Of a stretch of DNA of 64,000 bases, positions 51,713-61,458 are shown piece by piece. Source of the DNA: Shewanella nanhaiensis. Lineage in GTDB: Bacteria > Pseudomonadota > Gammaproteobacteria > Enterobacterales > Shewanellaceae. Position 1 is the first letter of the stretch. Every line of letters starts with the position of its first letter. Where the stretch lies: the NCBI RefSeq assembly GCF_019457885.1, contig NZ_JAHZST010000012.1, positions 96,479 to 160,478 on the forward strand, read 5' to 3'. The translations under genes were made by a program, and so were the position numbers. The notes below the pieces were generated by a model. The model was given only the letters and a program-made list of their open reading frames with translations, searched no databases and was not told the origin of the DNA.

Positions 51713-51766
51713 GAATCAAGTCTGAATAGCTTCTCACTTAGCTTGATTCGTTGAGAAGCTTATTTT
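51713..51766 (+). terminator. interleaved inverted repeats at the end of maiA, probable terminator
   Basis: GAATCAAG (51713-51720) pairs with CTTGATTC (51742-51749), and AGCTTCTCA (51728-51736) pairs with TGAGAAGCT (51752-51760). The pairs interleave, so only one hairpin, or a pseudoknot, can form. TATTTTGATTT follows the second. Confidence 0.55.
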
Positions 51767-51790
51767 GATTTGGCTATCTATTTAATTTTG

Positions 51791-52660
51791 TCATCTGTTT
51801 TTCATTAAAAAATCGACAAAGGCTCTATCGGCAACACTGATAGGCTTATGTCTTTTCCAAGCGATATGAAGATCGAGAAAAACCGGTGGAGTGAATGGCT
51901 TAGCTAAGATCTCATCTTTTTCACTGATCACCATCTCGAGTACACTGGTGATAGCAAAACCCTGTGACACTATCTGTTTGATCAAGTTGATTAGATTGGT
52001 TTCAAAGCCGATGTTGGCATGCAAGCCTAACGCATTTGCCTGAGATAACATCCACTCCCGGTGGAAGTAACCCGGTTTAAACATCACAAGTTCATGCTCA
52101 AAAAACTGCTCAATATTGATATTTTCCTGCTCGGCTAAAGGGTGCTCCGTGCCAAGTGCCACCACCATCTGCTCAGTTAACAACAGTTGGCTTTCAAATT
52201 CGGGCTTAAGATCCTGTGCTGTGATGATGGCAACATCGACCTCCTCCTGTATCAACATCCTCAAGGAATCCCGTGTTCCGCCTTCAAAAAGTGACAGTTT
52301 TAGATCCGGATATTGATGTCTAAAGGCCATTAGCCTGCTTGGCAGGTAGAAGGAGCCAAGCATGCCAGGCACGGCTATGTTAACTTCACCTTTGGTGAGG
52401 TTAGCCATTGATTTAATATGAGATTCAGCTTGCTTAAGCTGCTTAATGATAAGCAAGGCGTGGCTATGTAGAGCCTTTCCCTCTGCTGTTAGTGATATTT
52501 TTTTTATGCTGCGGGTGACTAAGGTAACGCCAAGTGAAAGTTCGAGTCGTTTAATACTCTGGCTTAACGCAGGTTGTGCCATGTTGAGGCTTTCGGCAGC
52601 TTTAGTGAAGCTGCCATGTTTTACCAGTGAATCGAGATGTTTAAGCTGTCTTATGTCCAT
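51791..52660 (-). CDS. LysR family transcriptional regulator
   Basis: From ATG 52660 the protein has 289 aa: MDIRQLKHLDSLVKHGSFTKAAESLNMAQPALSQSIKRLE forms the winged helix (read in parts), and the substrate-binding domain follows from about residue 90 (GEVNIAVPGMLGSFYLPSRL). Starting four codons earlier at 52672 is possible. It is divergent from the MFS gene with about 100 bases between, the usual arrangement for a LysR regulator and its target, so it probably controls that transporter. The inducer is unknown. Confidence 0.92.
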   Translation of the reverse strand: MDIRQLKHLDSLVKHGSFTKAAESLNMAQPALSQSIKRLELSLGVTLVTRSIKKISLTAEGKALHSHALLIIKQLKQAESHIKSMANLTKGEVNIAVPGMLGSFYLPSRLMAFRHQYPDLKLSLFEGGTRDSLRMLIQEEVDVAIITAQDLKPEFESQLLLTEQMVVALGTEHPLAEQENINIEQFFEHELVMFKPGYFHREWMLSQANALGLHANIGFETNLINLIKQIVSQGFAITSVLEMVISEKDEILAKPFTPPVFLDLHIAWKRHKPISVADRAFVDFLMKNR

Positions 52661-52761
52661 AACATTAATCAATAGCTTCTATTGTTTTAATCTATTATTG
52701 TTATGTTATTACTGGTGCTAACCTATGTCCATCGAGTTTGTTTATTAAGTTACTGGGACTG

Positions 52762-54063
52762 ATGACGGTTAATACTCACCAAGTGATGGATTCAAGCATT
52801 CCAATTGAGCCTGAGGCTCACACTTCATTGGTATATAGAGGCGAAGTAAGGCTTATTTGGAGTCTCTCCATCGCCTCTATTGTAGTTTATATCAACCTCT
52901 ATCTAGTGCAGGGGATACTGCCCCTGATCGCTGATAGGTTTGATGTCGCCGTTTCCCATGGGGCTCTACTTCTCTCTGTGACCAGTTTCTCAATGGCATT
53001 TTCACTGCTTTTCTATGCCGTTTTATCTGACAGAGTTGGACGTAGAACGCCTCTGTTGATCAGTTTATATCTACTGCTTCTCTCTGATCTGTTGATGGTG
53101 TTTGTGGCTGACTTTTCTCAATTAATAGCACTTAGACTGTTGCAAGGTGTTCTATTGGCTGCGGTGCCGGCAATTGCCATGGCTTATTTTAAAGATGAGC
53201 TGAGTAAAACTGCTATGTTAAAGGCTGGCGCCATCTACATTGCTGCCAATAGTTTAGGCGGTATCGCTGGTCGCCTAATAGGCGGCGCCTTGTCATTACA
53301 TTTTCATTGGCAGGAGGTTATCTGCGTCATCTTGTTGATCTCACTGATTGGTGTGGTGACGGTACACTGCCTATTGCCAGCAAAAGGTAAGAACCGTCAC
53401 TTACCAAGTCATTTTTTAGCTGGTACAAAGTCAACGACTTGGTATTCGTCTCTCTATCGCGATCTAACGGGCTTTTGGCATCATCTAGAGGATGGTAAGT
53501 TGAGGAGCATCTATCTGGTTGGCGGGCTTGCGTTTTTGGTGATGGTAAACCAATTTAGCTATATTCAACTTCATCTGATGTCGTCACCATTTCATTGGGG
53601 ACGTTTTCAAGTAACGCTCATATTCCTTTGTTACTTAAGTGGCACCTTAGCTTCTCTTTATTCAAGCCGCTGGATAGGTCGTTTTGGGCGAGATAGGTTA
53701 TTTAGCTTAGCCATTTTAGCGATGTTTTTAGGAGGCCTTGTTACCTTGTTGAATACGACTTTGGCTATCTGCATCGGCTTTTTGATGAGCTCGTTTGGTT
53801 TCTTTCTGCTTCATAGTGGCTGTAATGCATGGGTTGCTCAGCGCGCTCGAGTCCATAGGGCTAAAGCAACGGCGCTGTATCTGTGTTGTTACTATTTAGG
53901 GGCATCACTTGGTGGCCCTTACCTATTACCGTTTTGGCAACATTGGGGCTGGAGTGGGGTCGTCGCGGCTTCAAGTATTGTGTTACTTGTGCTTGCTTGG
54001 GTATTGCATAGGTTAACCCGAGCTCGCTCTGATAAGGTCGCTCAGGTTGATTTTGTTACTTAA
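52762..54063 (+). CDS. major facilitator superfamily transporter (YnfM-like)
   Basis: About 433 aa from ATG 52762; TTG 52738 and ATG 52786 are alternatives and none has a strong site. Twelve hydrophobic segments are seen, with the MFS A-motif at LSDRVGRRTPLLIS after helix 2 and a second copy, SRWIGRFGRDRLFSL, after helix 8. By architecture it resembles drug/metabolite exporters of the YnfM group. The 3' end overlaps the convergent dctD gene by 8 nt. Substrate cannot be read; control by the divergent LysR gene is inferred. Confidence 0.85.
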   Translation: MTVNTHQVMDSSIPIEPEAHTSLVYRGEVRLIWSLSIASIVVYINLYLVQGILPLIADRFDVAVSHGALLLSVTSFSMAFSLLFYAVLSDRVGRRTPLLISLYLLLLSDLLMVFVADFSQLIALRLLQGVLLAAVPAIAMAYFKDELSKTAMLKAGAIYIAANSLGGIAGRLIGGALSLHFHWQEVICVILLISLIGVVTVHCLLPAKGKNRHLPSHFLAGTKSTTWYSSLYRDLTGFWHHLEDGKLRSIYLVGGLAFLVMVNQFSYIQLHLMSSPFHWGRFQVTLIFLCYLSGTLASLYSSRWIGRFGRDRLFSLAILAMFLGGLVTLLNTTLAICIGFLMSSFGFFLLHSGCNAWVAQRARVHRAKATALYLCCYYLGASLGGPYLLPFWQHWGWSGVVAASSIVLLVLAWVLHRLTRARSDKVAQVDFVT

Positions 54064-55423
54064 TAAACAGTTTCCTGTCTAAATCATATTTTTGCATCTT
54101 GTCATAGAGGGTTTTACGGGGCAGCTCTAGCTGCTCCATGGTGAGCTTGATACTGCCCTTGTTGTGACTGAGGGCTTCCTCTATTAAGAGACGTTCGAAA
54201 AACTCGACCCTTTGTTGTAACGACATGGCGCCATTAAGATTGACAGGGTTATTTATTGAGGTAGCAAAGGCTGCTTCTGCACCGAGTAAAACATAGCGCT
54301 CAGCAAGGTTTCTCAGCTCTCTGACATTGCCTGGCCAATCATGTGAGGTGAGTTGGGCACCTTGTTCAGAGGTTAATGGGATAAGCGCCTTGTGATAACG
54401 GGAGGAGGCTATTCGCGCGAAATGTAGAAACAGTAGTCCAATATCTTCTCGTCGCTCCCTAAGGGCGGGAATAGGTACTGTGACTAAGTTTAATCGGTAG
54501 AGCAGATCTTGTCTGAACTCACCCGTTTTACACAGGCTATCTAGGTCGACTTTGGTAGCCGCTATGATTCGAATATCGAGTGGAACCGTTTTGTTTGACC
54601 CCAGTCGTTCGACACATCTGTCCTCTAATACCCTAAGTAACTTTACTTGAAGGGAGAGGGGAGTACTCTCTATTTCGTCGAGAAACAACGTGCCACCGTT
54701 TGCGTATTCAAATTTTCCAATTCGTGTTTTATCAGCACCGGTAAAAGCCCCTGCCTCGGCGCCGAAGAGCTCACTCTCAATAATCGTTTCGGGGATAGCC
54801 CCACAGTTTATAGCAACAAAATTGGCTTGATTGCGCACACTATGATCATGCAGGTAACGGGCAACCAGCTCTTTTCCTGTTCCGGTTTCTCCCTCTATGA
54901 GTACATCGGCGGGCATATCCAATACCTGGTGGAGAATATGTTTCATCCGCTTGATCCCCGGACTGTGCCCCAATATTCTGGGGCCGGGAAGACTAATTGA
55001 CTCAAGTTCTTGCTTTAAGGTCCGATTTTCAAGGGTTAAGGCTCGTTTTTCTAAGGCTCGTTTAACCACATCGAGCATATATTCGTTGTTAAAGGGTTTC
55101 TCTAGGAAATCATAGGCACCCTGTTTAAGGGCGTTAACCGCCATGGCTATATCACCAAATCCGGTGAGGAGTATGACGGGCAGATCGTTATCTTGCTTGA
55201 TAAGGTTCTGCATCAAAGAGATACCATTTAGCTCAGGCATATTTACATCTGAGATTAATACCCCTGGCCAATTGATATCAATTCGTTCAATAATTGATTT
55301 GGGCTCAGAGGTGGCGAAGGCTGGGATCCCTTCAAGTTCAAATAGCTGCACCAGTGCCGAACCGATAAGCGGTTCATCATCGACAATGATGACTCTATAT
55401 TGCTCCAGATTCTCTGGGCTCAT
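54056..55423 (-). CDS. dctD: C4-dicarboxylate response regulator, sigma54 activator
   Basis: A 455-aa protein. The receiver has Asp in VLISDVNMPELNG and Lys in FLEKPFNN. The AAA+ domain has GETGTGKELVARYLHD, the intact GAFTGA loop in GAEAGAFTGADKTRIG, and GGTLFLDEI. A Fis-type HTH ends the protein (KLTMEQLELPRKTLYDKMQKY). Phosphorylated by DctB, it activates the sigma54 promoter of dctPQM at 60627-60642. The start overlaps the dctB stop by 4 nt. Confidence 0.94.
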   Translation of the reverse strand: MSPENLEQYRVIIVDDEPLIGSALVQLFELEGIPAFATSEPKSIIERIDINWPGVLISDVNMPELNGISLMQNLIKQDNDLPVILLTGFGDIAMAVNALKQGAYDFLEKPFNNEYMLDVVKRALEKRALTLENRTLKQELESISLPGPRILGHSPGIKRMKHILHQVLDMPADVLIEGETGTGKELVARYLHDHSVRNQANFVAINCGAIPETIIESELFGAEAGAFTGADKTRIGKFEYANGGTLFLDEIESTPLSLQVKLLRVLEDRCVERLGSNKTVPLDIRIIAATKVDLDSLCKTGEFRQDLLYRLNLVTVPIPALRERREDIGLLFLHFARIASSRYHKALIPLTSEQGAQLTSHDWPGNVRELRNLAERYVLLGAEAAFATSINNPVNLNGAMSLQQRVEFFERLLIEEALSHNKGSIKLTMEQLELPRKTLYDKMQKYDLDRKLFIK

Positions 55424-57258
55424 AAATGCTCTCCTTGGTGTCGATGTTTAGGTGGTTCATTTTTCATTTCACTGAGGTAGATGGGTAAACAAATTTCAAA
55501 TATTGCTCCCCCATCAACAGCGTTAGAGACCTCAATACTGCCCTGCATAGACTCGATAATCCTGCGGGAAATGGATAAGCCTAGGCCTAACCCTTGTCGA
55601 TCGCTAGTGGTGTAATATGGCTCAAATATCTTCTCCATCTGGCTATCTTGCACACCGGGGCCGCTGTCCTGAATCTTGATGCAAAGCATCTCACTTTTTT
55701 CAATGCGTATGGTGATCCGTTTTGCTTCACTACGTTCCATAGCGAGGATGGCGTTACTCATTAAATTGACGAATACTTGTTGAAGACGAATGTCATCTCC
55801 CCACACCTGATAGTGCTCAGTGCTTGTTATCAGCTTTAGCTCCACGCCTTGTTTATCAATCTCTGGCTGAATTATGGTCATGGCATCTTGAATGCATAGC
55901 TCAATATCAGTCGCGCTGTCGTCACCTTGGCTCTTACGGGTGAAGCTCTTAAATTGGCTGACTATGGTCGCAAGCCTGTTCGTGAGTGAGATGATGGTAT
56001 GAATATTGTCCTTTACATGCTCAGTCTTATTTCTGGACAACAGGGTTAAGGTATTTTGTGCATAGCTTTTTATAGCAGCCAATGGCTGATTTATCTCATG
56101 ATTAATACTGGCAGACAGGCTACCGATAACGGTCAGTTTTGCCGCTTGAATAAGCTCATCTTGGGTTTCGCTTAGCATGCGATTGCTTGCCTCTAAATCT
56201 TGAGTTCTGTCTTTAACTCTCTGCTCTAACATGTCATTAACTTGTTGTATTCTTAGCAAGTTTTTACGCTTCTCGTACCCCAAAAGAGCGGCTAGAGCTA
56301 GCAGAAGGTAAAGGGTCGCGTAAAGCAGCATAATAGCTGGCAAAGACTGATATATGGGAGCTAGCGGGGTCATGATATGCACCGTCCAGCCAGCTCTGTT
56401 CATCGCTTTATGGGTTTCCAAGTAGTCATCTTGGTTGGTGTTGGCATTAATTTTATAGATTTTATGTTCTTTGTTAGGTGCATTTTCGTAGGGTGGGTAT
56501 AGGGTTAATTCACTAATCACACGGTTAGCATATCGCTTAGAGGCATTAATGGCATATTGACGAGATTGATCGATGGGAGTGAGTGAGGTTAACTGCCACT
56601 CGTTGATACTGGATAAAAAGATAATGTTATCTGGATCGGCAACGGCAAACTCATAACCGCCAGCTCGAGCAATGCCTGTGCTTTGTTTTTCGATATCTGT
56701 GATATCGACCTTTACCACAATCGCGCCCAATATACTGGCTTGGCTATAGATGGGGTATGAGAAGTAATACCCTCGTTTATTTGAAGTGGTGCCAACAGCA
56801 AAATAGCGCCCTAAATTTCCCGCAATCGCCTCTTGAAAATAGGGTCTGAAGGAGAAGTCTTTACCAATGAAAGAGTGGTTTTCTCTCCAGTTACTCGCAG
56901 ATATTGCGACTCCGAGAGCATCGACTAGGTAGATATCCAACGACTCTGTGATGTTCTGTATCTGCTCTAAATAGATATTGAGTGCTTGTAGGCTTTTTTC
57001 ATCTTGCTGGTTTAGCAGAACATTTTTGAGTAGGGGGTTGGTGGAAAGCACATGGGGAATGCTCTCATATCTCGATAGTGATGCGCCGAGGAAGTTGATC
57101 AACTCTTTCATCTGTTGCTGGGAGCTGTGATCTGTCTCTTGGTACCCTTCATCGAGGTAGTAGCTGTGGGTCGAAAATAGAGTGATAATCAGCCCTGAGA
57201 TGATTAGAGACGTTGTAAGTAGATATTTTTTAGTGTTTATTGACATAGAGCTATACAC
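55420..57258 (-). CDS. dctB: C4-dicarboxylate sensor histidine kinase
   Basis: A 612-aa protein with two membrane helices (about residues 12-30 and 308-325) around a periplasmic double-Cache/PDC sensor domain (VDALGVAISASNWRENHSF, FRPYFQEAIAGNLGRYFAVG). After a coiled coil come HisKA (ASINHEINQPLAAIKSY, the His of INHEINQ) and the ATPase (NLMSNAILAM, DSGPGV, GLGLGLSI). It senses C4-dicarboxylates. The start is uncertain: GTG 57258 or ATG 57246. It is followed, with a 4-nt overlap, by dctD. Confidence 0.93.
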   Translation of the reverse strand: MYSSMSINTKKYLLTTSLIISGLIITLFSTHSYYLDEGYQETDHSSQQQMKELINFLGASLSRYESIPHVLSTNPLLKNVLLNQQDEKSLQALNIYLEQIQNITESLDIYLVDALGVAISASNWRENHSFIGKDFSFRPYFQEAIAGNLGRYFAVGTTSNKRGYYFSYPIYSQASILGAIVVKVDITDIEKQSTGIARAGGYEFAVADPDNIIFLSSINEWQLTSLTPIDQSRQYAINASKRYANRVISELTLYPPYENAPNKEHKIYKINANTNQDDYLETHKAMNRAGWTVHIMTPLAPIYQSLPAIMLLYATLYLLLALAALLGYEKRKNLLRIQQVNDMLEQRVKDRTQDLEASNRMLSETQDELIQAAKLTVIGSLSASINHEINQPLAAIKSYAQNTLTLLSRNKTEHVKDNIHTIISLTNRLATIVSQFKSFTRKSQGDDSATDIELCIQDAMTIIQPEIDKQGVELKLITSTEHYQVWGDDIRLQQVFVNLMSNAILAMERSEAKRITIRIEKSEMLCIKIQDSGPGVQDSQMEKIFEPYYTTSDRQGLGLGLSISRRIIESMQGSIEVSNAVDGGAIFEICLPIYLSEMKNEPPKHRHQGEHL

Positions 57259-57359
57259 ATCCCAGTGAAAACATAGCGAGTCTAACCAGTAGCATTACTA
57301 TACTATTGGTTAGACATCTGTGAAACCCTTGTATTATTTATGGATACTTATGGTTGCCA

Positions 57360-58757
57360 TTAGTAACCGTTTAATTTATCAATATATTCGGGAAAGAATA
57401 GAGATATCTGCGGTACATAAGTGATTAGGATGAGGAAAATCAATAGTAGCCCTAACCATGGAATACAGGATTTAATCACCCAGCCCATGCTTTTCCCTGT
57501 GATCCCCGCTGTGACGAAGAGATTTAATCCTACCGGAGGCGTCAACATGCCTATCTCCATATTTACCACCATAATGATGCCCAGATGTATTGGATCAATA
57601 CCTAGCTGAGTTGCGATCGGAAATAGAATGGGGGCCATAATGAGCAAGATAGCCGATGGCTCCATAAAGTTGCCAGCCGCTAGCAGTAGGATATTGACTA
57701 TGATCAGAAACCCCCATGCTGGTAGACCTAATCCTATAATGGCTTCTGCTATGATATGGGGTATACGTTCAGTGGTCAGAACATGAGCAAATAACATCGC
57801 ATTTGCAATGATAAACAGCAACATGATGCTGACTTTAGCTCCATCTCGTACAACGTGACGGACCTCTTTATCTGTTGGGGTTTTCAATACCGCAAGTATC
57901 ATATAGCCGATGTTTCTCACACCTGCAGTAACGAATGACTCCTGCTGTTTTTGCCATGGAACATTTTTCAGGGGGCCTATATCCCGGTAGCCAAAAACAG
58001 CAATAAAGTAAGCGTACACACACGCCACGGCAGCGGCCTCTGTTGGGCTTGCCACTCCGCCATAGATAGAACCGAGTACGATGAGAATAAGCGCTAACCC
58101 GCCCATTGCTTTGGCACTGGAAACACTTAATGCTTTAAAACCTGGAAAGGGGCGTGATGGTAGGTTTTTCACTCTGGCAACGATATAGATAGCTAGCATC
58201 AGCAGCAGACCCATCATTAGCCCGGGAACTAAACCTGCCATAAACATACGCGCGGCAGAGACCTCTGTTGCTGCTGAGTAGACCAGCATAACTATTGAAG
58301 GGGGGATGAGAATGCCTAATGTGCCTGAGGTGGTGATAACTCCCGCAGCAAACTTCTCTGGGTATCCAGCTCTTACCATGCCGACAATAACGATTGAGCC
58401 GATGGCGGCAACGGTTGCTGGAGAGGAGCCTGAAACTGCGGCAAATAGCATACAAGCCATCACAGAGGCCATAGCAAGGCCTCCACGAATATGGCCTACG
58501 CTATCCATAGCAAAGTCGATAATACGCCTAGCGACGCCGCCAGTGGACAGAAAGGCCGATGACAGAATGAAGAAGGGGATTGCGAGCAGTGTGTAATGCT
58601 CAGATGTGGCTTCATAGAGCTTGAGCGCAACTGATGCTAACGAATCATCTGAAAATAGCAAGATGGTTAACATGCTAGAGAAACCAAGGGCGATAGCGAT
58701 CGGCATGCCTAACATCATGCAGATAAATAAGGTGATAAACAGAGTGGCGATGGTCAT
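57360..58757 (-). CDS. dctM: TRAP transporter large permease subunit
   Basis: A 465-aa protein with about 12 membrane segments; GMPIAIALGFSSML at the N terminus, FVTAGITGKSMGWV and the glycine-rich GILIPPSIVMLVYS motif mark DctM proteins. The insert around residues 250-300 (FGYRDIGPLKNVPWQKQQESF) is a cytoplasmic loop. It forms the ion-coupled transport channel with DctQ, whose gene overlaps it by 4 nt (ATGA). The operon order is dctP-dctQ-dctM. Confidence 0.95.
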   Translation of the reverse strand: MTIATLFITLFICMMLGMPIAIALGFSSMLTILLFSDDSLASVALKLYEATSEHYTLLAIPFFILSSAFLSTGGVARRIIDFAMDSVGHIRGGLAMASVMACMLFAAVSGSSPATVAAIGSIVIVGMVRAGYPEKFAAGVITTSGTLGILIPPSIVMLVYSAATEVSAARMFMAGLVPGLMMGLLLMLAIYIVARVKNLPSRPFPGFKALSVSSAKAMGGLALILIVLGSIYGGVASPTEAAAVACVYAYFIAVFGYRDIGPLKNVPWQKQQESFVTAGVRNIGYMILAVLKTPTDKEVRHVVRDGAKVSIMLLFIIANAMLFAHVLTTERIPHIIAEAIIGLGLPAWGFLIIVNILLLAAGNFMEPSAILLIMAPILFPIATQLGIDPIHLGIIMVVNMEIGMLTPPVGLNLFVTAGITGKSMGWVIKSCIPWLGLLLIFLILITYVPQISLFFPEYIDKLNGY

Positions 58758-59386
58758 GATTTATCATCCTTATGATTGTCTGAGGTGATCTCCTGGGCTA
58801 ATTGCATGCTCTCTTTGGCTTCATCGGCTAAGGTAAAGCCGAGAGTTTTATTGCGAGCTATGGCGATGAATAGTTCAATAAATCGAAATAGCAGTAAGCC
58901 GAAGCCGAAAAGTAATATGCTTTGAGATAGCCAAAGCGGGACTGCGGGCTCCTCAATATCAATGCGCAGGGCCTCCCAAGCAAAATCAGGATCTAATTGA
59001 TTGACGAGTAGATGGGGAAAGTCAATATCCTCCATGGGGATGCCAATTTCATGCATCTTGCTGAGATAATCCCAGCTTCCCTTGAGAAACATTAAGCAGT
59101 AGCCGATACAGATTGTAGTGGCCATTAATGCGGCTATTTTTCTGCCCTGTTTCGGTAATTTTGTCACAAATGCATCGACACCAATATGTGCTCCGACTTT
59201 TACGCCGTAAGACATGCCAAACAGCACGAACCAAGCTGATAATGTCAGCGTTAGCTCCTGTATCCATAAAAAGCCGGTATTAAAGAAAAAGCGAGCGATC
59301 ACTTCAACAAAAACCAGAACTGTCATCGAGGTGATTAAGAGATTAAGTAACCCCTCTTCGAAGTGAGTATATAATCGATTTATCAC
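58754..59386 (-). CDS. dctQ: TRAP transporter small permease subunit
   Basis: A 210-aa protein with four membrane helices; RFFFNTGFLWIQELTLTLSAWFVLFGMSYGV contains the conserved W-xE-E region of DctQ, read here in parts. It is slightly longer than typical because of an insert between helices 3 and 4 (EIGIPMEDIDFPHLLVNQLD). It joins DctM in the membrane complex. It lies about 107 nt downstream of dctP. Confidence 0.93.
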   Translation of the reverse strand: MINRLYTHFEEGLLNLLITSMTVLVFVEVIARFFFNTGFLWIQELTLTLSAWFVLFGMSYGVKVGAHIGVDAFVTKLPKQGRKIAALMATTICIGYCLMFLKGSWDYLSKMHEIGIPMEDIDFPHLLVNQLDPDFAWEALRIDIEEPAVPLWLSQSILLFGFGLLLFRFIELFIAIARNKTLGFTLADEAKESMQLAQEITSDNHKDDKS

Positions 59387-59493
59387 GGCTTACTCCCCAA
59401 AATATTTACTCCTAAAATAAACGGCGAAGAGAGGTACCCTAGTCTGTTCTTTATCTTGTTTTGAATAGGGTACGTACACTTCATTCCTGCTTA

Positions 59494-60528
59494 TTATTGC
59501 TTGTTAGATGCTTCTGCCGCTTGAATAAGGTTTTTACCTATTTTGGCCTCAAACTGTGACCATACGGGCTTCATGGCGGTGACCCATTGCTGGCGCTGCT
59601 CAGGAGAGAGTTGAATAATTTCAGAACGCTTTGAGGCAACAATTGTCTCTTTATCTTTATTGACTTTGGCGGCAGCGATCTCATTACCGTAAGCTACGGC
59701 CTCGTCTAGGGCTGTTTTAATGATGGCTCGCTTATCGGCCGGAAGACTTTTCCAAAAGGTATTTGAAGTCACGACCATGTAATCAAGCACGCCATGATTA
59801 CTCTCAGTAATGTAGCTTTGAACCTCATAAAACTTTTTAGAGTAGATATTTGACCAAGTATTTTCTTGGCCATCGATAGCGCGAGTTTGCAGTAAGGTAA
59901 AAACTTCAGAGAAAGGTTTTTTTACTGGAATGGCATCCACTGCTTGAAATTGTGCAGCAAGTACATCAGAGGCCATAATACGGAATTTTTTACCGCTAGC
60001 ATCTGTGGGTAATAATAATGGACTGCTTGCCGATAACTGCTTCATACCGTTATGCAGGTAACCCAGTCCGACAATGCCTTTACGCTTCATTGAACCCAAT
60101 AACTTTTGTCCCGACTCACCTTGTTGAAAGCGATTAACTGCTTCCATATCACTGAAAAGAAAAGGTAGGTCGAAGATCTGTAATTTTTTTGTATAGCGTT
60201 CAAACTTAGACAGAGAGGGGGCAACAAATTGTACATCGTTTAGTAATAGGGCGGCTACTTCATTGTTGTCACCAAATAATTGTGAGTTTGGAAAGACATT
60301 AACTTGGTATTCATTCGGTAATCTCTGCTCTACTAGCTCCTTAAATTTGAGAGCCATCTGCCCTTTAGGGGTATTTTCTGCCACGACATGAGAGAACTTT
60401 ATCTCTACGGGGGCTGCGAATACTTGGCTGCTAGAGATCAACATGGTCGCGATCGTTGAGAGCTTAACGAAGGCTTTTATTGAGCGTGCGAGTGATTGCA
60501 GTTGAGCTGGTAGGTATCGGTTAGTCAT
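59494..60528 (-). CDS. dctP: TRAP dicarboxylate-binding protein
   Basis: From ATG 60528 (AGGGA 7 nt upstream, against 1 nt for ATG 60534) the protein has 344 aa. The signal peptide ends near SSSQVFA-APVEIKF. DctP signatures include KFSHVVAENTPKGQMALKFK, FRIMASDVLAAQFQAV (with the conserved Arg that binds the carboxylate) and VDGQEN-like AIDGQENTWSNIYSKKFYEV. It captures succinate, fumarate or malate in the periplasm and delivers it to DctQM. Confidence 0.94.
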   Translation of the reverse strand: MTNRYLPAQLQSLARSIKAFVKLSTIATMLISSSQVFAAPVEIKFSHVVAENTPKGQMALKFKELVEQRLPNEYQVNVFPNSQLFGDNNEVAALLLNDVQFVAPSLSKFERYTKKLQIFDLPFLFSDMEAVNRFQQGESGQKLLGSMKRKGIVGLGYLHNGMKQLSASSPLLLPTDASGKKFRIMASDVLAAQFQAVDAIPVKKPFSEVFTLLQTRAIDGQENTWSNIYSKKFYEVQSYITESNHGVLDYMVVTSNTFWKSLPADKRAIIKTALDEAVAYGNEIAAAKVNKDKETIVASKRSEIIQLSPEQRQQWVTAMKPVWSQFEAKIGKNLIQAAEASNKQ

Positions 60529-60568
60529 CTTCATTCCCTTTATTTTATTTGTTTGATTAACACTGACA

Positions 60569-60585
60569 GGGGATAAATTATCCCC
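60569..60585 (-). promoter_or_regulatory. hairpin in the dctP leader
   Basis: GGGGATAAATTATCCCC, an 8-bp perfect inverted repeat around one base. It lies between the predicted sigma54 start (about 60615) and the dctP ATG. It may stabilise the leader or be a protein site. Bases 60643-60885 show nothing certain. Confidence 0.5.
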
Positions 60586-60626
60586 TTACCATTTATTTAA
60601 GTGTCCTCTATGGCTTCTTTTCATAG

Positions 60627-60642
60627 AGCAAAGAGCAAGCCA
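60627..60642 (-). promoter_or_regulatory. sigma54 promoter of dctPQM
   Basis: The minus strand reads TGGCTTGCTCTTTGCT: GG at -24, TTGCT at -12, 10 bases between GG and GC. It fits the DctD activator encoded downstream. Confidence 0.85.
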
Positions 60643-60885
60643 ATTATGAATAAATAAAGGTAATCGCTTGGTTGTCAGTATGTTGCGGGAATGTTCTTTT
60701 GAGAGTGGATCACCATTACGAGAGTTTTTGGGTGGGATCTCACAGTCTTAAAGTGGAGTGATGGGTGGATTTACACCCATTACGGCTTCGTTAAAGGGTA
60801 TCTCTATGCCTTACCTCAAATAGAGGCTCGATGAGCGGGGAGGGGAGTGTTATGGCTAGAATGTTGTTCAGTGTTGCCAGTAGCA

Positions 60886-61113
60886 CTATTTATTTGGGGT
60901 AATGTGTTTAAGGATGGAGTCACTTGGTAACAGCTCTAAATGACCATATTCATCAAAATACCAGCCAGTAATGAAGCCTTTTTGTCTCATGGTGACTAGA
61001 TTATTCATCACCTCTTTAGCTTCGATAAGTGCTGTCTGTTGATCGCAGTTATTTGTAAGCTTTATATAGTCCGCTATGCTGCTCAAAGATGCGGACTGGC
61101 TGACATTGCTCAT
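60886..61113 (-). CDS. small hypothetical protein
   Basis: A 75-aa reading frame with balanced composition (MSNVSQSASLSSIADYIKL ... GWYFDEYGHLELLPSDS). ATG 61113 has AGGA only 2 nt upstream, which is close. It is soluble, without a signal or membrane segment, and I do not recognise it. It lies alone between the dct operon and the tRNA array. It is reported because composition and length look gene-like and nothing else explains the stretch. Confidence 0.45.
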   Translation of the reverse strand: MSNVSQSASLSSIADYIKLTNNCDQQTALIEAKEVMNNLVTMRQKGFITGWYFDEYGHLELLPSDSILKHITPNK

Positions 61114-61269
61114 TGTCCTGCTCTCAATCTGGGTTCTTATTGAAGAATAGTTTAGCGAGGAAGATATGTTGGGTTTGATTGGGTATATTGGAAAATATTC
61201 TATGGTTCATCGCTGTTATTCGATAAAACTTGATTGAAAATGTTTTCAGCGTTGGAAGCTTTAGAAGAA

Positions 61270-61345
61270 TGGTGGTCGATACTGGGCTCGAACCAGTGAC
61301 CCCCTCCTTGTAAGGGAGGTGCTCTCCCAGCTGAGCTAATCGACC
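61270..61345 (-). tRNA. tRNA-Val(UAC), copy 1
   Basis: A 76-nt cloverleaf with encoded CCA. The acceptor GGTCGAT pairs with ATCGACC, and the anticodon loop CTTACAA gives UAC. It matches E. coli tRNA-Val in the D and anticodon arms. It is the last of six in the transcript. Confidence 0.97.
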
Positions 61346-61382
61346 TGGGATTTCATAGTGTTTTAATTCTTCATGAAAAGAA

Positions 61383-61458
61383 TGGTGGTCGATACTGGGC
61401 TCGAACCAGTGACCCCCTCCTTGTAAGGGAGGTGCTCTCCCAGCTGAGCTAATCGACC
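61383..61458 (-). tRNA. tRNA-Val(UAC), copy 2
   Basis: Identical to copy 1 over all 76 bases. It is separated from its neighbours by near-identical AT-rich spacers of about 38 bases. Confidence 0.97.
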
